64,000 bases of DNA from Lateolabrax maculatus (Eukaryota; Chordata; Actinopteri; Acropomatiformes; Lateolabracidae). Below are positions 26,211 through 38,300 of this stretch, in pieces; within the stretch, counting starts at the first letter, position 1; every line of letters starts with the position of its first letter. Location: positions 15,224,501 through 15,288,500 of the forward strand of contig CM062202.1 in NCBI GenBank assembly GCA_031216445.1, written 5' to 3'. The notes below the pieces were generated by a model. That model worked only from the letters and a program-made list of their open reading frames with translations, searched no databases and had not been told where the DNA came from. Both the position numbers and the translations under genes were made by a program.

Positions 26211-26547
26211 ATGGCCACATTCGACAACAACATGACCAACCTAACCAATATCAGTGCCTTCTACTGTAAATTTAATGAAGATTTTAAGTACATTCTCCTT
26301 CCTGTCAGCTATGCCCTGGTCTTTGTAATTGGCCTGGCGCTAAACGCCACAGCGTTGTATGTGATCGTGTTCCGCACTAAGCACTGGAAGCCTTCCACTA
26401 TCTACATGTTCAACCTGACGATGTGTGACTCACTCTACATCCTCACCCTGCCCTTCCTCATCTATTACTACGCAGATGAGAACGACTGGCCCTTCAGTGA
26501 ACCGTTCTGCAAGATCATACGCTTCCTGTTTTATGCCAACTTATATG
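26211..26547 (+). CDS. p2ry2: p2ry2-like coding exon A
   Basis: Encodes residues 1-112 (N-terminus, TM1, TM2, EL1, start of TM3). The ATG has a strong context (AAGATGG). It is preceded by a TTGTCCTCAG acceptor at 26193, so an untranslated exon lies upstream. The donor is at 26548 (GTACAG), a weak match. EL1 reads YYYADENDWPF, so the RGD integrin motif of human P2Y2 EL1 is absent. Confidence 0.88.
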
Positions 26548-28557
26548 GTACAGTTATGGCATGGTACAGACCCATACAATACAGCAATTTATACAAGAGT
26601 ATAATATAGAATGTGTAATATAAGACATCCATATATATATGATATAGTGTACAATACAATGAAAAAACAAAACATACAGTAATAGTATGGTATGATATCA
26701 TACAATATAATCTACTACAAGAAAACATTATGATGCAGTATGACACAATGTGATATGGTATAATATGACATGAGGTGAAGTGACACAAGGTGATAAGACA
26801 TGACCCAATAAACAGTACAACAGGACTCAATACAATATGATACAACAAACACACTATGCTATAATACAATACCTCACGACACAATATACACTAGGCTACA
26901 ATGCGATATGATGCAGTAAGATACGATACGATAGGATAAGATATAATATGATACTACTTGACACTACGCCCTGTAACATGATACAATACACCAGGGTACG
27001 CTACACTGGGCTATGATACAATATGATACGATTTGGTATAATATAGTACGAAACAATACATTAAAATACAAAAAAATACATAATACACTAAACAATGGCA
27101 GGATACCAGACAATAAGATACAGAAGAAGAATTTGAATGTAAAATGACACTTTTGTTCAAAGTGCCTCTTTCCCAGACGATACAAATATATACAAATATA
27201 TAAAATTTGATTTATATTATAATACAAAATGATACAATATGATGTAATATAATCTTACTTGAGACAACACAATGAGACAGACATGACACAACGTAATATG
27301 TCAGACACACTATGCAATACATATCATACTTTACCGTATCATGAAGAGAATTTGCTAAGAAATACGTCCTAATATCAAAAATGCCAACTGATATGGTTGA
27401 AGTGATAAGATTCAAGTATGCTATACAAATACAGTATGAAAAAGAACGTATTGAATATCTATCACTCTGGCAGGTTCCATTCTGTTCCTGTGCTGTATCA
27501 GTCTGCATCGGTTCGTTGGCATCTGCTATCCAGTCCGCTCCCTCAACTGGGTCAGCCCTCGCCAGGCCAGGCTGGTCTCTGTGGCAGTGTGGGCCTGTGT
27601 TTTATTCTGCCAGGCACCCATTCTCTACTTCTCAAGAACTAGGTGATTCCAATTTGCATGGTTGTCTTTCTTTCTTTTCTCTCCCCTTCACTCCTCCCTC
27701 GCTTACTTTATGTCTGTGTTAATTGCACTGAAAGGGTGTTTATCTGTGGACTATTGATTTTTGTGGCACACCAATATTGCCAAGTACCTTATCTTAGGCT
27801 GCCTTAGTGGGACCCGCTCAAATGAACTCTCCAATCTCGTTTTCTGTGGTTCAGTGCCAAACAGGGCAGCAGTACCATTTAATAATCCTAAACAATGGTA
27901 ATCTGTTATCTCGGCCAGGGATGTGGACACTGAGCGGATCTGCTACGACACCACCAGCCCAGAGCTTTTCGACGACTTCCTGGTGTACAGCTCAATCGTG
28001 TCCGTTCTCATGTTTGCCCTGCCCTTCATGGTGGTGATGGTGTGCTATGGCCTCATGGTGCGGAAGCTTCTAGAGCTTGGCTGGGGATCTGAAGGGGGAG
28101 CGGAGGGCCAGAGGGGACGCCTGGCAGCCCACCGCTCCAAGCAGAAGTCAGTGAAGATGATCATCATTGTGCTGGCAGCGTTCATGCTCTGCTTCCTCCC
28201 TTTTCATCTCACCAGGAGTCTTTACTACTCTTTTAGATACCTAAGGCAGGTCAATCCAGCACAGGTGAGGAAAAACACTTTTTTTTTTTTAATAATAATA
28301 ATTATAAATGTGTTATAATGACTTTAAAAGCTCAGTGTATCTCATTTTTATACGTTGATCAGATCAGCTGTGGTTTGCTGGAGGCCTCAAGCGTGGCCTA
28401 CAAGGTGACCCGACCTTTTGCTAGCGCAAACAGCTGTCTGGACCCTATCCTTTACTTCCTGGCTGGGCAGGACGCCCGCAGTAACCTCACCAAGAAGAAC
28501 AAGTCGTGTTCATCGAAACCAAAATCTGTGAGCCAATGCTTGACAACACAACTCTGA
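26211..28557 (+). CDS. p2ry2: P2Y nucleotide receptor, P2Y2/P2Y4-like (four coding exons, 348 aa)
   Basis: A rhodopsin-family GPCR for extracellular nucleotides at the plasma membrane. Coding exons are 26211-26547, 27474-27642, 27919-28264 and 28363-28557, joined in phases 1, 2 and 0. The N-terminus has three N-glycosylation sequons (N7, N10, N13) and Cys19. FNEDFKYILLPVSY opens TM1. Cys100 and Cys177 would form the TM3-EL2 disulfide and Cys19-Cys287 the second one. HRF (124-126) replaces DRY. TM6 has FLPFHLTR with His265 and Arg268, and TM7 has KVTRPFASANSCLDPILY with Arg301 and a DPxxY motif. These match nucleotide-binding residues of human P2Y2/P2Y4. The tail is short and ends TTQL. Linkage to fchsd2 and relt supports P2RY2 over P2RY4; the exact paralogue (fish have p2ry2 duplicates) is uncertain. 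Mammalian P2RY2 coding sequence is intronless. Confidence 0.88.
26548..27473. repeat. degenerate ATACAATATG-type tandem repeat filling a receptor intron
   Basis: From about 26560 to 27450 the intron is built largely of variants of a 5- or 10-base word (GATACAATAT, ATACA, GATAC, ATAAT), many copies in the same orientation. Long frames on the minus strand (rich in Tyr, Cys, Ile, Ser, His) are translations of this repeat. It looks like an old satellite-like expansion. Confidence 0.8.
27474..27642 (+). CDS. p2ry2: p2ry2-like coding exon B
   Basis: Begins after TCTGGCAG and encodes residues 114-168: SILFLCCISLHRFVGICYP, which completes TM3, then intracellular loop 2 and TM4 (RLVSVAVWACVLFCQAPILY). 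The donor is GTGATT. The phase agrees with exon A (split Gly) and exon C (split Arg). Confidence 0.88.
27919..28264 (+). CDS. p2ry2: p2ry2-like coding exon C
   Basis: Encodes residues 170-284: EL2 (ERICYDTTSPELFDD), TM5, a third intracellular loop with a Gly/Arg-rich insert (GWGSEGGAEGQRGR), and TM6 with CFLPFHLTRS. The loop is slightly longer than in human P2Y2. The donor is GTGAGG in phase 0. Confidence 0.9.
28363..28557 (+). CDS. p2ry2: p2ry2-like coding exon D with stop
   Basis: Encodes residues 285-348: EL3, TM7 (VAYKVTRPFASANSCLDPIL) and a short Lys/Ser-rich tail ending CLTTQL, then TGA. The last three residues T-Q-L fit a class I PDZ ligand. The upstream intron is only 98 bases. Confidence 0.9.
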   Translation: MSCGLLEASSVAYKVTRPFASANSCLDPILYFLAGQDARSNLTKKNKSCSSKPKSVSQCLTTQL

Positions 28558-29262
28558 TACAATACCTGAAACTATCTTGGTAAAAAGGGGACAAGTACTG
28601 TTCTTATTGTTGGTCTCCTCTGGTAGGTTTGACACCCCATACCTGCCTCAAGAGTGCACGTTTAAATCTTAAATATCCGCCAGTTGTCTGTTTAGCAAGC
28701 ACAGGACTTTTGAGGGTTGCACACATTTAAAATCCTAACTGATTGCCAGAAGTCTTAGCGTCTTAGCGTAATTTATTTCAGGTTTTACAAAGTTCAGTTG
28801 AGCACACTGCATTTAGATTTCCATCATTAACCAGTAGAGGTGCATGTTCAGATTTGACCAGATAAAAATCAAATATGGACAATACAGTTATGATGAATGG
28901 AGGTTATGAATTAACTTTTAAATTATTTAGTGCATTTCTGACTTATGTCTTTAAAAGACCTTCCAGAGATCATATCTTTGTCATGATCTTTGTTATGTTT
29001 GAAAAACTATAATGTATGGACAGAACTAAACTACATGGTGCTCCACAGCTGTTTTTTGTTAATGATTCTATGGCACAACTACTGCACCTGATGTTTGTAT
29101 GTTTGTATTAGAACAAGTGGGTTTATACATTATTCAGACAAAGAGAGCAGATGTGTGTTCAGCCCCTCTTGTGGCTTTTAAGGCTTGTTTTGAATGTCCA
29201 GTAGTAGTGTATGTGTGTGTGTCACTGTGCGTCACAAAATGTGAAGTAACAAACAATTATAT

Positions 29263-29268
29263 AATAAA
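29263..29268 (+). terminator. poly(A) signal AATAAA for the P2Y receptor gene
   Basis: The first AATAAA I see downstream of the receptor stop codon, giving a 3'UTR of about 0.7 kb. It is followed by TG-rich DNA (ACAGTTGTGGTGATAC), as expected downstream of a cleavage site. Actual use is inferred. Confidence 0.55.
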
Positions 29269-29846
29269 CATGTATACATTTTGACAAAACAGTTGTGGTG
29301 ATACATTTTTTATCATTTGTCTCACCATACTGCATTTGTTTAATCTAGATGCCATAATTTGTCAAGGAAGATGTAACTCTTGCATAATGGCTTTCGACTA
29401 AGTCTCACTATCATTCACACATTTTCTTGGGAGAGCATGTGTGGTATAGTTCATGTTTCCTTTAATGTCATTTAATTAATTCTCAGTTTGTCTGATTATT
29501 AGAGCCATACAGCCTCTGAGCAGCAGAGCAGGGTATTAGAGAGCAGAGAAGTCAGTCATCACTTCAGCTTACTGGTTATGAGTTTGGAAAGCACTCACTA
29601 CTGTAATTTGTGGGAAGTGTAACCGTAGTTGGTAATTTCATTGGTGTGGGCTACATTACATCAGTGGTCCTCTTATCTTATGAACACAAGTCCACCAGTA
29701 GGGGGCGATACTGTCCAACAAAGAAGACAGGCTATTGCTGATGCAGCTTTAGCAGTTTAACAAAATGTTTAACTCTTTATGGTTCACCAGACATTCTCTT
29801 ACAGACACCTACCACAGACAAGACAGTATTTAAAATACAACTCTTC

Positions 29847-29852
29847 TTTATT
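29847..29852 (-). terminator. candidate poly(A) signal AATAAA for relt
   Basis: The minus strand reads CTGAAATAAAGAAG. With the relt stop near 31732 this would give a 3'UTR of about 1.9 kb ending some 560 bases from the receptor's poly(A) site. Another AATAAA on the minus strand at 31053-31058 would give a shorter one. Which is used cannot be told. Confidence 0.45.
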
Positions 29853-31599
29853 TCAGGAGTAAAAACATCATACAGAAAAATGTAGTATTATAAATGCAAT
29901 CTACAAACTTGATGAAATAAAAGTTTTCTTTATCATCCCTTCCTACCAGAAAACACTTCAGCTTGAAAACATGTAATAATAATCTTAATAATAATAATAA
30001 AAACAGATCAAATGAAAACATGTAACTGCTGCAACCAATAAATATCCAGTCCTCCAGACAGGCCATATTCCTTGTAACAACATAATGAGAAAATATGAAA
30101 ATGAGTAGCTAAAAAACCTCTATGATTATAGTACACTCTTTAAAACCCATAAGGATGTAAACTGAAGCCAACTGAGCTGCATGACTTTGAGGTATCTCAA
30201 CCACTAATCCTCTGCAGCCACTGGTTGGTTTATTTAATTAAACTATAAAAAATAAATATGCCTGTGTGTATTTATATGGGAGTGGTTTCTTACAGTTATG
30301 GAGATTGCATAACTGGAGTCTGTATGCGTCTGTATGTGTGTGTTTAGGTTTTAAAGTTTGTGATTAGAATGGAAAACTGTAACAGTTTGTTTTGTAAAAG
30401 AAAAAAAAAACACTGAAATGTTGCACTCAATGTTGAAAAAAAAATCGTATTTATCATGTTCATTTTAACCAGCTATTCAGCATATATGCATGATGGTGTG
30501 ACAGACTTTACCGGTTTTTGACTGATGGATTACAAATGTCACTAATTGGTGCAGTTGTCTTTCACCTCATACATACTGTATGCTAACATTATAAAAACCA
30601 GGTATAGTCTGTTTCTCTATACCCACCCATATTTACATATGTACATTAATTTACATGTTCTATTCTACACAAGTGATATCTACCAATATTCTCTTTCACC
30701 CCAGGACCCCCAAAAAAAAATCAGACCAAGTCTAAGAGCTTAAGAGTTACAAATGTTATTAATGCCGACTGTGGGCAGATGAACGTTGCTGAATGAATGT
30801 TTCTCTCAAAGGTTCACCAGGTTCAAGGGAACTCAGTGAGTGCAATCAACTTCCTCTGCTAAGACTACATTCAACATCTTCAAGATCTAAAACCTCAACT
30901 CACCTGCAACTCACATCTGCAAGAGAAGCTAGATCACTAATCTTATAAAAATATTAAAAACTTTTAAATTTTATAACTTTTTTTCCCCTTATAATACTTA
31001 CTGTAGTGCTACTGTAGTCTTTAATCAAGTGTCATATGACCGCGAATCATTTTTTATTTAGTGTGTTGGTAATGAAAACCTTCATACTCTTATTTCATAT
31101 GGCATTTGATTGCAGATAACTTGGCTTGATGTTTTCCTCTTTCTTTCAATGTACACACTTGAGTTTGTTTCAGTCTCACTGCTGTTTGAGTTTTGTCTTT
31201 TTGTCAGTGATGTATTCCACAGTTTTTTGTCATCTTCACTCTACACAAGAAATGAGTGACACACAAAAGTGAGTACATGCAGATGTGTCTGTCTACATGT
31301 ACTGTATGTGTCAGCCTATGTGTGTTTTATCCTTGTGTCTATTTTGTTTACATGGAAGCACAAATACAGAAACTTCTCTTCGTTTTATCCATGTTATCTT
31401 TCCTTCTAGTGTCAGGTGCTGAGCGTTTGCTATCACAAAGTTATACTCTCCACTCTGCCCCGCGAAAAACGTTCTCTTTCAATTGGGACAGTGAAGCAGC
31501 TGTGTTTTGAGATGAACATCTGTAAAGTACAATTTAAAAGAAAATGTATTAATAAATACAGTTATGTTCCTCTTATTGCGTGAATAGAAACAACGTCTT

Positions 31600-31735
31600 C
31601 CAGCAGGAGGTGGTTCTTGTGGTTTCTTGGTGTCAGTCGTCTAGGAACACCGTCCCTGCCAGCAAGTCGTCAGCGAAGGATGAGGTCATCTTCAGCGAGG
31701 TAGTGTTATAGTACACCGTCTCTCTGTCTCTTCAC
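31600..31735 (-). CDS. relt: relt last exon (C-terminus uncertain)
   Basis: A good acceptor (CTCTCTGTTTCAG) lies just before 31735. In the phase set by the previous exon, the first base completes Arg and the next codon is TGA, ending the protein at ...SLTGIRR. A second AG six bases further would bypass the stop and add RDRETVYYNTTSLKMTSS... down to a TGA at about 31632. Reading through the previous donor would instead add YNLQHAVTHSSLVIPLPH. Human RELT ends differently, so homology does not decide. Confidence 0.45.
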
Positions 31736-34700
31736 CTGAAACAGAGAGTCCAGATGTCAAGGAGGTGGCGGGATGAGGACATGAAGGATGGAATGAAAGA
31801 GAGAGTGAAACTTTTCCAATTATAAGAGATACATAAAGTATGTATGAGGAATAAATGTATAACATTTGAGCCTTTTCAAAGAGACACTCGTCTCATTATT
31901 CCTCATTTGGGCTGATCTTAAAGCATAAATGGACATAATAAACCCAGCAGATAGTTTTGACAATAGACAGGGCCACATGACTTAGATAGTGTTGTGTGCA
32001 CATGTGTATGACTAGACAATAGGAAACAGAAGAAGCTCATTTCCCAAATCATTTTAGAGGCCCCTCCTTTGATAAACTGATCATACTGTGCAGAATTTCC
32101 TCTCGCAGTGAAACAGACTAATTAGACATAATCCAGTATCGGCCAGAGGTAGGTGATCTGACAAGCTAATGGTATCAAACCACTTCACAGCACTTTAACT
32201 CGTAAAAATGGATTGTGCAGTTTTGAAGAAATAGAAAGAAATGGGGAAGGAGAGAGGCAACTAGTGAGGGAGAGGGATTACGAGAGAAGAGTGTGTGACT
32301 GCGTGTTGCAGGTTGTACCTCCTGATGCCAGTTAACGAAGAGGAGCAGAAGGGTTTCCCTCCAAACAGGGAGTTTCGCTGCTCCTGGGATGATGTCTTGG
32401 TTTCCGCGGTGACGGGCTTCTGCTCGGGGATCTGAGCGACTTGAAATCTGTCAGAAGAGCGAGATATATAATCACTGTTACATTCAGATAACATGGCAGT
32501 CATGGTATTATGAGTGTGAAGGAGCTGTTTGAGAGTGTGTGTGGGGTGTGTGTTAATCATATTTTCTACTATTTTCTGAGGGTTATTTGAGATCTGAACT
32601 TTTGTTTTAACATTAAAAATCCTGTACAGTTTACAGATGGTTCTACCCTTTCTATAACTTAACAGGACTGTAGTAGAAGTATTCAGATCCTTAAGTAAAG
32701 TAAGTAGATTAAGTAAAAGTAGCAATACCAGTGTAAAAATACCCCATTACAAGACAATGTACAGAAGAAATATATAACCTACAACAATGCGTCAAATTCT
32801 ATAAAATTATTTTTTTTTAATATAAAATCTTAATCTGCAAAGTAACCAAAAACTATAAGCTGTCAAATAAAAAGTAAAAAAGTACAATATTTGCCTCTGA
32901 TATCGCAAAAATAGTAAGCAGAAGTACCTCAAAACTGTACTTAAGAACAGTATTTCACTTCAACTTAAATTAAATTGTGAAAAAGTAACAATATATTTGC
33001 ATTGCATCTCCCCATGTGCCATGTCAGGTGTGTGTTGGGTATGAAACAATATGGATGTCTCACCTCCCTACAGACAACACTGTCATCTCCCCCTCCTTCT
33101 TCTCCTTCACTTCACTTCCTTCCACTTTTTCCTGTACAGTATTTGGCAAAGCAGCTTGGGTACGGTGGGTGTCGACAAACATTCCCTCCAGCAGGGGGCT
33201 CTTCTGCTGGTCGGTGGATGTGTCCAGGGAGGGCAGGATGAGGGTCTGGGGGGGCTTCAGGGGATCTTTGAGGGAATCCAAGGGCGGTATGAAGACAGGG
33301 GGCCATTTTCTCTGGGCACAGCGGGTGCAGCGGTAGCCGTGTTTCGGGGCCAGGCCCGACAGGCCAGAGATGGTGTGGAGGTGGGATTGATGGGGGCACA
33401 GCCTGGGGAGGGAGCGAAAGGTGGACAGGGGAGACAGCATCGGGAACCTGGGAGGAAGAGCAGGAGAAGGCAGTGCACAACTGATCAGTTACATTTTTTT
33501 TATTTTTCAGGCCCAGGTTTTTATATTCAATTTAGTTTCCCTACAAATTCAAATATTGAAAAACTCCTCATGATTTCTGAACACACACATACGCAACAAA
33601 CACACACCCGCTCTGTAATCTTGGTCCTATATAAGGCCAGATATCTTATATGGCCTTATATAGGACCAAGAATATATATATATATTTGTTACTAACATCA
33701 CTAAAATGCTTGTCATGTCACATCAGACCATTAATACTGTCTCTTGTGCTCCCCACTGCATTCTAGCAGATAGTTTAAAAGTTTGTCTGTGTTGCTAACT
33801 AACAAAGTGTAATGCCTGGATGACAAGTGAGTCCTTTAAGACTTAGAAAAGTTAGTCTTAGTTCAGTGTGAATGTGTAAACCGAAATTAGATTGAAATCT
33901 AATGTTTTATCTCCTAATGTCGTGCATGTTCGCCCCCGTGGCTCTTTAGTTTTTGTCTCCCCATTGTTCTTTTGTGCAGAGAAAGGCAGAGCAAAACAGA
34001 TGAATGCAGCTGTGTGTCGGTGTGTTATACTAGCTACGGGTGACCCGTAGTAAACCCAGAGCCTCCCTCCACACAGACATACACACAAACACACGATCTG
34101 AAAGCTTTCCAGAATTTCGGTGTGTATATCGTGTGTGTGTGCCAGAATGTTCTCGAATCTAAAGCTCACATGTTACAGCCGCCCATTGAGCAGCAGCACA
34201 CCTCGCCTCGCACTAATGTAGATGTGGCAGACATACTGGAGTGCAACGGAGCCAATCACCACCATATAATATTGTGAGATAAGATGAACTGGAGTGATTC
34301 TGTGGGAGAAGCTGGGTCGGTGCAGCAGCAAAGAATTGGACAATTGGAGTATAAAGATGACACATGATTCTTCTACGTCTCCTGCCAGTTCTAATAAACA
34401 TAATAAAGAGAGCTGAGGAAAAGTCGAAACACAGTGGTGTAGACTGTGGTATAAAGCAGCATGTTAATGGACTTGTTAGATTAACTTCTGACTACGGGAG
34501 CAATTTTAATGGCCGCAGCTTACAACCAAAGTTGCAACCACAACTACATCGTGTGACTTCGATCTATGCGACAACCAATGAGATTAGAGACAGACAGGGT
34601 GTTTAAGCCTCATGACTCAAGAGACAGTGGTTACAACTGTGTGAGACATTCATTTCAGACGTGGTAGTGAGTCAGTGCCAAGTATCAGCCCACTCCAGAG

Positions 34701-35297
34701 CTCCACTGAGGAAATGTCTATATGGTCTGATGGTTACTTTGTTAAATGTTTTACTTTCCCTTTTGTGGAGGCACAATATGGAATTATTATCGTGTAAAAC
34801 ACAGCCAATGTTTGTATTGTCAAGTTCAGGTATGAATCATCAATGCAAAGTATAATATACATTTAACATTTAACCTCCTATGATTAAAAAAATAGTGAAA
34901 AAAAAAAAAAAAGTTATATATTTTAAGATATAGCACCAGCATCTTGTTTTCCCTGTTTTTGGCACAAGGGTGGCATGAATCAAATTCAAGGGTATGGAGT
35001 CAGTCAAGTGACACTGAATTGAAGGTAGATTTAAAAAAAAAAAGTAGATTTAAAAAAAATTACGAAAAGTAATCTTACTTCCTATTAGATTCACATTAAA
35101 ACTATGTGCAATTTTAAAAAGTGGTTCTGAATCTAGGTTTATATCACTAGTCTGTGTGCAACAACCAAATCCCCCCACTGTAATATCTACAGGGAGCAGA
35201 GCAACATAATGTGAGCTTTCTGCTTTCATCTCTGAAGAGCAACTTTCTGTAACTTTTGGCAAGGTTTTCGCTCCATCTCTCTGCCTGAACATCCTGC

Positions 35298-35328
<31 letters not shown>

Positions 35329-38300
35329 ACAGAGACAAGCACTTTCAAATTAGGGCCTCTTGCCAGGAGCCCTTTTTCCAAATATTTCACTACCCTGCTA
35401 ACTTTCCTGGTCTCAGTGTTCAGCTTGATTTTAAGAAGTATGAGCAAAAGTATATAATAATTTGTGTGTGTGTGTGTGTGTGGACTCATACTTGATTGAC
35501 GAGCCTTTACTCATGGCCATCTGTTTGCTCTCGTACTCCAGCAGCAGTTCCTCCAGTGCAGCAGCATTTTCTGAAACACACACACAAACATTCAGATGAG
35601 AGATCTTTTTCGTTCCAGTCAATACTGCAAATCAGAATAATGAATTGCCAATTAGAAGTTTATAAACAACATTAATCTTTGTGCTTATTGGTGTTTGATT
35701 CTAGTTAACTTCCCTGGGAAACATTCCAGATAACTTGGCATCATTAAAGGATTCAGTGTGTCCTCTAAAGCCACAAGAGATGATAGCTCGCAAGTGCTGT
35801 GTTGCCTACCTTTTTTCTCAGTAATGAGGCGGACCAGAACACTGATGGTGTCTTCATTCAGGTCATCGGATATGTAGGGACAATTGTTACCTAAAGTAAA
35901 CAACAAAAACAGAGAAAATTACCCTTTATCAACAGATATATATTTTCTAATATTGCATATTGCATTTAGGTACTAGATCTAGTATACCGACATTATTATC
36001 CTTGTAGCTGCATACATACATATTACACAAATACCAAAAAAAAAAACTATGTCATATGCATATACAGTATTAACAAGTAGTTTCATCTTAATGTGTGTTG
36101 AAAATACTTGCAGCCTATCTTAACCTTTACCAATTATTGCCAGTTTTTGTATATTGTAAAAAGGATTTGGTGTTTATATTTCAATGTACGGCACGTTCAT
36201 CCTGTTCAGGATATTTATTTTGTATACAGATAGAATCCACACTATCAACACATGAATTTGCTTTCCCATTACAAAAACTTTACTCACAGCTGTCAGATAG
36301 AGACAAAGTGAGTGCGGTTCACACAGTGCATGTCATTGCTGGGATATTGTGCCCCAGTGCACGATGGGACTGATAAGGATGGATACGAATGACTGAACAG
36401 CAAAGAATAGATGTGTGTCCATGGCAACAACACCCCCCCCCCCCCCCCCCCCACCACCACCACCACCCCATCCCCCCAACCATCCCATAATAGCACAGCA
36501 CAGTGAGGCAGCTGAGAGGAGAGCGATGAGGGCACGGGGGGTCCAGAATAGCTCACTCAGCGATCACGCTCCATTCAGCACTGCTGAAGCACACACGGTT
36601 CTCTATGTGTGAGTGTGCGTGTGCGTTTGTGTGTGTGCGTGTGCGTTTGTGTGTGTGGTGTGATCTACCACACCCCTAATGCCAGGTGACTGTTTGTATG
36701 TGTGTGTATAGATGCATTTGTGTTTATGTGTGTGTGTATTTCTGTCTTCCTTGCATAAGCAGTGTCAGGCTGTTGTTAGGCCATAACAATAGCTCTGTTT
36801 CCACAGAGGCTGTTGCCATGCAAGGATAACGGCATCCATTTCACAGTGTGGCACTCATTCTCTTCTATTTATTCCTTCAACAAAGTCAGACCCGTGTGCT
36901 CAATGTTTCAGTGTCAGCCACGTTAAGCCATCAGTTCATCGCTTTGTTTTCAGATGTGTTTCAGTTTGTTCAGTTTGGCGTTTGAGCTGCAGAATTTAAA
37001 AAAACTCAGTTGATGTTGACCTCCAAGTTTAAATACAGCAGTCCTGTAGAGCTAGCATGGCTGAAATTAAACTGCATACACTGAACTCTTTCACTCTGCC
37101 CTTGTGGCTGAACAGGCCGAGCTTCATGCTGCGTAAACACAGAGTTGCAGATTTGACTCCAGCTCACGACATGTCTTGTGTTATCAACCCCACATTTGCC
37201 CTTTCTGTTTCTCTCCTTCAGCTTTCCTGTCACTGCACTCTCCGATAAATCAAACTTTTATCTCTCTGCAGCTGCACGGTCAGAGTTACCTCTGCAGAGT
37301 CTGATTTTAGCCCTGTCAAGCTGAGCTTGGCCCCCGTGGGTGTTCCCCCTGAATGGAGATGATGAAAAAAGTGCTGGAGTAAGAAGTTTTCCTCCAACCT
37401 CTGCCCAGTCAGGACTACAGCAGACACACAGACAGACAGACAGACAGACAACAGACAGACCACTGCAACAAGGATAGTTACATAACGAGAAGAAAGGGAA
37501 AGAGGAATAGAGATAGAAGTTTTCCCATGCGGCATCGAAACCTCCTCTGCTTTGCCCTCTCATCATTCCTTTTGTCGTCTTTACTAACTTTATTTGGCAC
37601 CCTGCTTATGCTCTCCGCTCCTGTCCTTTATCTGTCTCACTCACACATGGTGACTTATGGCTTATCACTGCACCTATGCATCATCTGTCCTCAAAGCTGT
37701 GCAGGAGGAGAGAAAGAAAAAAGGAGCTGTGAGTGAAGGAGGTGATAAGGTGTCCTAAAATCACCCCAGGTGTTGTTGTTTGCTTCCACTTGACAACACT
37801 ACATTTGTAAAACGTCAACACAGATATTATCTTTTTAAAAATCTTTATATGAAGCTTGAAATTATGCCTTCAGCTTATTCAAAGTGGTGACGCGATTGTT
37901 ATCTGCATAATGTCCCACATTCATTTTCATTGGTGTCAGTTTCGTGTTCTGCAGTCTATTGTTCAATGTGCAGATTACTGATTACGAAATTGTCATTTTT
38001 TTAAATCATAAATTTGGCACATCACTGACAACTTTATCATTGTCAAACTCCCACTGAAACATAAAACTTGTCATTTCAAGTTACAGGGTTTCATATAAGG
38101 AACACATATAGTCAACTTTAAACAGCAAGGCATTTCTACAACCGGCAAGCTCTAGAAATTGACGAAGCAGATAAAAAAAAGGGACAGAAGGTGAAAGCAT
38201 TGGAAAAAAGAGCACAGAGAACAATCCGGGGAGGAACAAGGAGAGGAGACAGAGAAGGCGAGGAGAGGGGACAAAGAAAGAGGAGACATAAACCATGAGG

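Noticed and set aside
26531..27508. Minus-strand frames rich in Tyr, Cys, Ser, Ile and His
   Set aside because: They are translations of the degenerate ATACAATATG-type array in the receptor intron.
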